The position numbers and the translations under genes were made by a program. From Reyranella sp. (GTDB lineage: Bacteria; Pseudomonadota; Alphaproteobacteria; Reyranellales; Reyranellaceae), in the NCBI GenBank assembly GCA_004296815.1, contig SCVT01000080.1:1-8550 (forward strand): a DNA stretch of 8,550 nucleotides, given 5' to 3'. Below the pieces are notes generated by a model. The model made no database searches and was not told where the DNA came from. It saw only the letters and a program-made list of their open reading frames with translations. This document shows, piece after piece, positions 6,457 to 8,550 of the stretch. Position 1 is the stretch's first letter; the number at the start of each line of letters is the position of its first letter.

Positions 6457-6470
6457 TTTGCCGCGGCAAA
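6457..6470. promoter_or_regulatory. Perfect 14-base palindrome upstream of the Lon-domain gene, candidate operator
   Basis: TTTGCCGCGGCAAA is a perfect palindrome with no central spacer, 57 bases before the Lon-domain ATG. The symmetric TTTGCC/GGCAAA halves look like a dimer-binding site for a helix-turn-helix repressor. A further stem, ATCAGT (6474-6479) with ACTGAT (6490-6495), follows at once. Neither is followed by a T-run. The binding protein is unknown. Confidence 0.4.
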
Positions 6471-6527
6471 CGGATCAGTAACGCAAGCAACTGATGTCTC
6501 CGTTCCGCCGCCTGCAGAGGATGAACA

Positions 6528-7316
6528 ATGCGAGACTATCGTGATGCGAAGGCCATGGCGCAGACGCTGCGTCAGGCGCTCAAGGACAAGTCGGTCGCGC
6601 TCACCCACAGCGAGAGCCTGGAGCTGATCGCCCGGGTTTTGGGTGTCGCCGACTGGAACACCCTGTCGGCCAGGATCACCGCCTCGCCACCGGCGGCGAC
6701 GGCGGACGTCCCGACCGTCAGGAGACCGGTGCTGCCGCTGCGAGACCTGGTGCTCTTTCCCGACATGACGACGCCGATCTTCGCCATGCGCCTCAAGTCG
6801 GTGGCGGCGATCGAGCAGGCGATGGCAACCGACAAGGAGATCTTCTTCGTCACCCAGCGCAAGGCCGCCGACGACGATCCCGGTCCCGACGCTCTCTACG
6901 CGCTCGGCGTGGTGGCGCGGCCGATCGAGGTCGCGAAGCAGCCGGATGGCGCGATCAAGATGATGGTGCAGGGCTTGCGGCGTGCGCGGGCGACACGTTT
7001 CGACGCGGACGGTAATTGTCTGGTCGCGGACCTCGCTTCGGTCGAGCGGGAAGGGGCGGCGCGCGAGGAGGCGACGACCGCCTCGCGCGAGCTGCTGCGG
7101 CGCTTCGCGGCCCACGCCAACATCGACCTCGAGTCGCCGCCGCAGGCACTGGTGCAGCTCGGATACCTGCAGGATCCCGGGCGCATCGCCGATGCCATCG
7201 CCCAGTACCTGTCGCTCAGCATCGAGCAGCGTCAGGACATCCTGGAGACGGCCGACGTCGTCCAGCGCATGCGGAAGATCATCGCGATGATGACGCGGGA
7301 CCGTCAGGCGGCCTGA
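6528..7316 (+). CDS. Stand-alone Lon substrate-binding (N-terminal) domain protein with a short N-terminal module
   Basis: This 262-residue protein has two parts. Residues 1-50 (MRDYRDAKAMAQTLR ... SLELIARVLGVADWNTLSARI) form a compact helical module that I recall from alphaproteobacterial proteins, some annotated as glyoxalase-superfamily; that label is from memory. Residues 66-255 (PVLPLRDLVLFPDMTTPIF, then FFVTQRK, LYALGVVARPIEV and a helical tail AQYLSLSIEQRQDILE) are a Lon N-domain (PF02190), which in Lon binds unfolded substrates. No Walker motifs and no Ser-Lys protease dyad follow: the gene stops where Lon's AAA+ part would begin, so it cannot degrade proteins alone. It may be an adaptor or a chaperone-like binder. 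The ATG has AGAGGA (6516-6521) six bases upstream. It sits 180 bp after pepF behind a palindrome-rich leader and 74 bp before the kinase gene. Domain call is firm, function unknown. Confidence 0.87.
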   Translation: MRDYRDAKAMAQTLRQALKDKSVALTHSESLELIARVLGVADWNTLSARITASPPAATADVPTVRRPVLPLRDLVLFPDMTTPIFAMRLKSVAAIEQAMATDKEIFFVTQRKAADDDPGPDALYALGVVARPIEVAKQPDGAIKMMVQGLRRARATRFDADGNCLVADLASVEREGAAREEATTASRELLRRFAAHANIDLESPPQALVQLGYLQDPGRIADAIAQYLSLSIEQRQDILETADVVQRMRKIIAMMTRDRQAA

Positions 7317-7335
7317 TCGTCGAGGTGGCAACCCC

Positions 7336-7362
7336 TCCCGATCGACCCTATATCGGTCGGGA
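7336..7362. repeat. Ten-base inverted repeat between the Lon-domain and ABC1 kinase genes
   Basis: TCCCGATCGA (7336-7345) and TCGGTCGGGA (7353-7362) are inverted copies with a single G/T-wobble mismatch, around the spacer CCCTATA. It starts 19 bases after the Lon-domain stop and ends 28 bases before the kinase ATG. It could be a terminator stem lacking a T-run, or an operator controlling the kinase gene. If the kinase used the in-frame GTG at 7325 this would lie inside the coding region, which argues mildly for the ATG at 7391. Confidence 0.45.
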
Positions 7363-7390
7363 TGCGGGACATTCCATTCATGATCCGGGC

Positions 7391-8550
7391 ATGAGCCAGG
7401 ACGAGGGCGATTCCCTCGGCGGGCGGCTGGGCCGCTATGCCCGGGTCGGGACTTCGGTCGGCGGGCTTGCCGTCAAGCTCGCCGGCCAGCGTTATCTCGG
7501 CATCGGGCTGGATCGCGACAAGCATGCCGGCGAGCTGAAGGTGGCGCTCGGCGGACTGAAAGGCCCGCTGATGAAGGCGGCTCAGCTTCTCGCCACCATT
7601 CCCGACGCGCTGCCGCCGGAATATGCGCGCGAGCTGTCGCAGCTCCAGGCCAACGCGCCGGCCATGGGCTGGACCTTCGTGCGCCGCCGTATGGCGACGG
7701 AGCTGGGCCCCGACTGGCAGGCGAAGTTCGCGCACTTCGAGAAGGAGGCGTCGTTCGCCGCCTCGCTGGGTCAGGTCCATCGCGCCGAGCTGAAGGACGG
7801 CACCAAGGTGGCGGCCAAGCTGCAGTATCCCGACATGGCGTCGGCGCTCGAGGCCGACCTCAACCAGCTCAAGGTCGTGTTCGCGATCGGCCAGCGCTTC
7901 GACCCTGCGATCCGCACCGACGAGATCCATGCCGAGATCACCAGTCGCCTGCGCGAGGAGCTCGACTACCGGCGCGAGGCGAAACACGTCGCCCTCTACC
8001 GTCACATGCTGCGCGACGAGAGCCAGGTGCATGTCGCCGAGGTCGTACCGACGCATTCGACCGACCGGCTGCTCACCATGGGCTGGCTCGATGGTGCGCC
8101 GCTGCTCGACTGGAAGACGCGCTCGCAGGAGGAGCGCGATGCACTCGCCATCGCGATGTTCCGCGCCTGGTACGTGCCGTTCTATCACTACGGCGTCATC
8201 CACGGCGATCCGCACCTCGGCAACTACTCGGTGCGGCCGGATGGCTCGGTGAACCTGATGGACTTCGGCTGCGTGCGCGTGTTCCCGCCGCGCTTCGTTC
8301 GCGGCTCGATCGAGCTCTATCGCGCGCTGATGACCGACGACGAGGCGCGGGCCGTCGCGGCCTACGAGGATTGGGGCTTCACCGGCCTCAGCCGCGAGAT
8401 GATCCAGGTGTTGAATCGGTGGGCGGCCTTCCTCTACGGGCCGCTGATGGACGACCGGTCGCGGCGTCTCACCGAGGGCATGGCCGAAGGCTACGGCCGC
8501 GAGATGGCGCAGAACGTGTTCGGCGAGCTGCGCAAGATGGGCGGCGTGCG
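7391..8550 (+). CDS. ABC1/UbiB (AarF/ADCK) family atypical kinase, C-terminus cut by window edge
   Basis: The visible 386 codons contain the ABC1/UbiB signatures in order: a KxGQ-like motif KAAQ (Lys62-Gln65) followed by LLATIPDALPPEY; the Ala-rich nucleotide loop AASLGQVHRA (123-132) replacing a P-loop; invariant Lys143 in VAAKLQYP; the Glu-Leu-Asp region REELDYRREA (188-197); the catalytic loop HGDPHLGN (271-278); and the metal-binding DFG at 291-293. Kinase-type ATP chemistry is therefore intact. The family supports ubiquinone biosynthesis or other lipid-linked processes at the membrane. No other ubi gene is adjacent, so I do not name it ubiB. ATG 7391 is preferred because MSQDEGDSLGGRLGRYARVG resembles the usual N-terminus of this clade; an in-frame GTG at 7325 would add 22 residues. 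The frame is open at the right edge, where probably a few tens of residues are missing. Confidence 0.9.
   Translation, partial: MSQDEGDSLGGRLGRYARVGTSVGGLAVKLAGQRYLGIGLDRDKHAGELKVALGGLKGPLMKAAQLLATIPDALPPEYARELSQLQANAPAMGWTFVRRRMATELGPDWQAKFAHFEKEASFAASLGQVHRAELKDGTKVAAKLQYPDMASALEADLNQLKVVFAIGQRFDPAIRTDEIHAEITSRLREELDYRREAKHVALYRHMLRDESQVHVAEVVPTHSTDRLLTMGWLDGAPLLDWKTRSQEERDALAIAMFRAWYVPFYHYGVIHGDPHLGNYSVRPDGSVNLMDFGCVRVFPPRFVRGSIELYRALMTDDEARAVAAYEDWGFTGLSREMIQVLNRWAAFLYGPLMDDRSRRLTEGMAEGYGREMAQNVFGELRKMGGV

Noticed and set aside
6388..6627. A 79-codon open frame spanning the pepF to Lon-domain gap
   Set aside because: It overlaps the real Lon-domain start in another frame, lacks a ribosome-binding site and has no coding-like pattern.
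4476..7331. A 951-codon open frame on the minus strand covering pepF and the Lon-domain gene
   Set aside because: It is opposite two genes with clear family motifs and sound ribosome-binding sites. Its translation is rich in Arg, Leu, Val, His and Gly without recognisable domains, as expected for the antisense of high-GC coding DNA.
7304..8215. A 303-codon minus-strand open frame over the ABC1 kinase
   Set aside because: The plus-strand kinase signatures are unambiguous; this frame is their antisense shadow.
1..8550. A defence island, mobile element or CRISPR system
   Set aside because: There is no transposase, integrase, nuclease, repeat-spacer array, tRNA attachment site or composition shift; the small P-loop NTPase at 1585 is alone and its family is widespread outside defence loci.

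Overview
The window reads as high-GC chromosomal DNA with strong G/C preference at third codon positions and long antisense shadow ORFs. The proteins resemble families common in Alphaproteobacteria: a fused indolepyruvate ferredoxin oxidoreductase, a group-D flavoprotein of the acyl-CoA dehydrogenase fold, a PepF-type M3 peptidase, a stand-alone Lon N-domain protein with a short 'MRDYRDAKAMAQTLR' module, and an ABC1/UbiB kinase. A rhizobial-type or Reyranella-like soil or water bacterium is plausible. This is inferred from protein resemblance only; no rRNA or other taxonomic marker is present. I see no tRNA, rRNA, CRISPR array, insertion sequence, phage gene or attachment site.

Layout: (1) 1-402, minus strand, the N-terminal 134 codons of an indolepyruvate ferredoxin oxidoreductase running off the left edge. 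(2) 403-616, a divergent intergenic region with an inverted repeat. (3) 617-2112, plus strand, a two-gene unit: a UDP-glucuronate 4-epimerase-like enzyme coupled by a TTGA stop/start overlap to a small P-loop (AAA_28-like) NTPase. (4) 2109-3281, minus strand, an acyl-CoA dehydrogenase/flavin monooxygenase-like protein whose stop codon shares the CTAG with the NTPase stop. (5) 3353-4513, plus strand, a fusion of an OmpR-type winged helix to a complete alpha/beta hydrolase, divergent from the flavoprotein across 71 bp. (6) 4578-6347, plus strand, an oligoendopeptidase F. (7) 6348-6527, a non-coding leader dense in inverted repeats. (8) 6528-7316, plus strand, the Lon N-domain protein without protease or ATPase. 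(9) 7391-8550, plus strand, an ABC1/UbiB-family kinase running off the right edge.

Most genes look like unrelated housekeeping or catabolic functions. The part most likely to be a functional unit is the divergent pair at 2109-4513. There a DNA-binding domain is physically joined to an esterase-like domain with an intact Ser-Asp-His triad, next to a flavin-dependent oxidoreductase. A regulator that recognises or hydrolyses a substrate related to the neighbouring enzyme is a reasonable hypothesis. The second point of interest is the orphan Lon substrate-binding domain behind its palindrome-rich leader.
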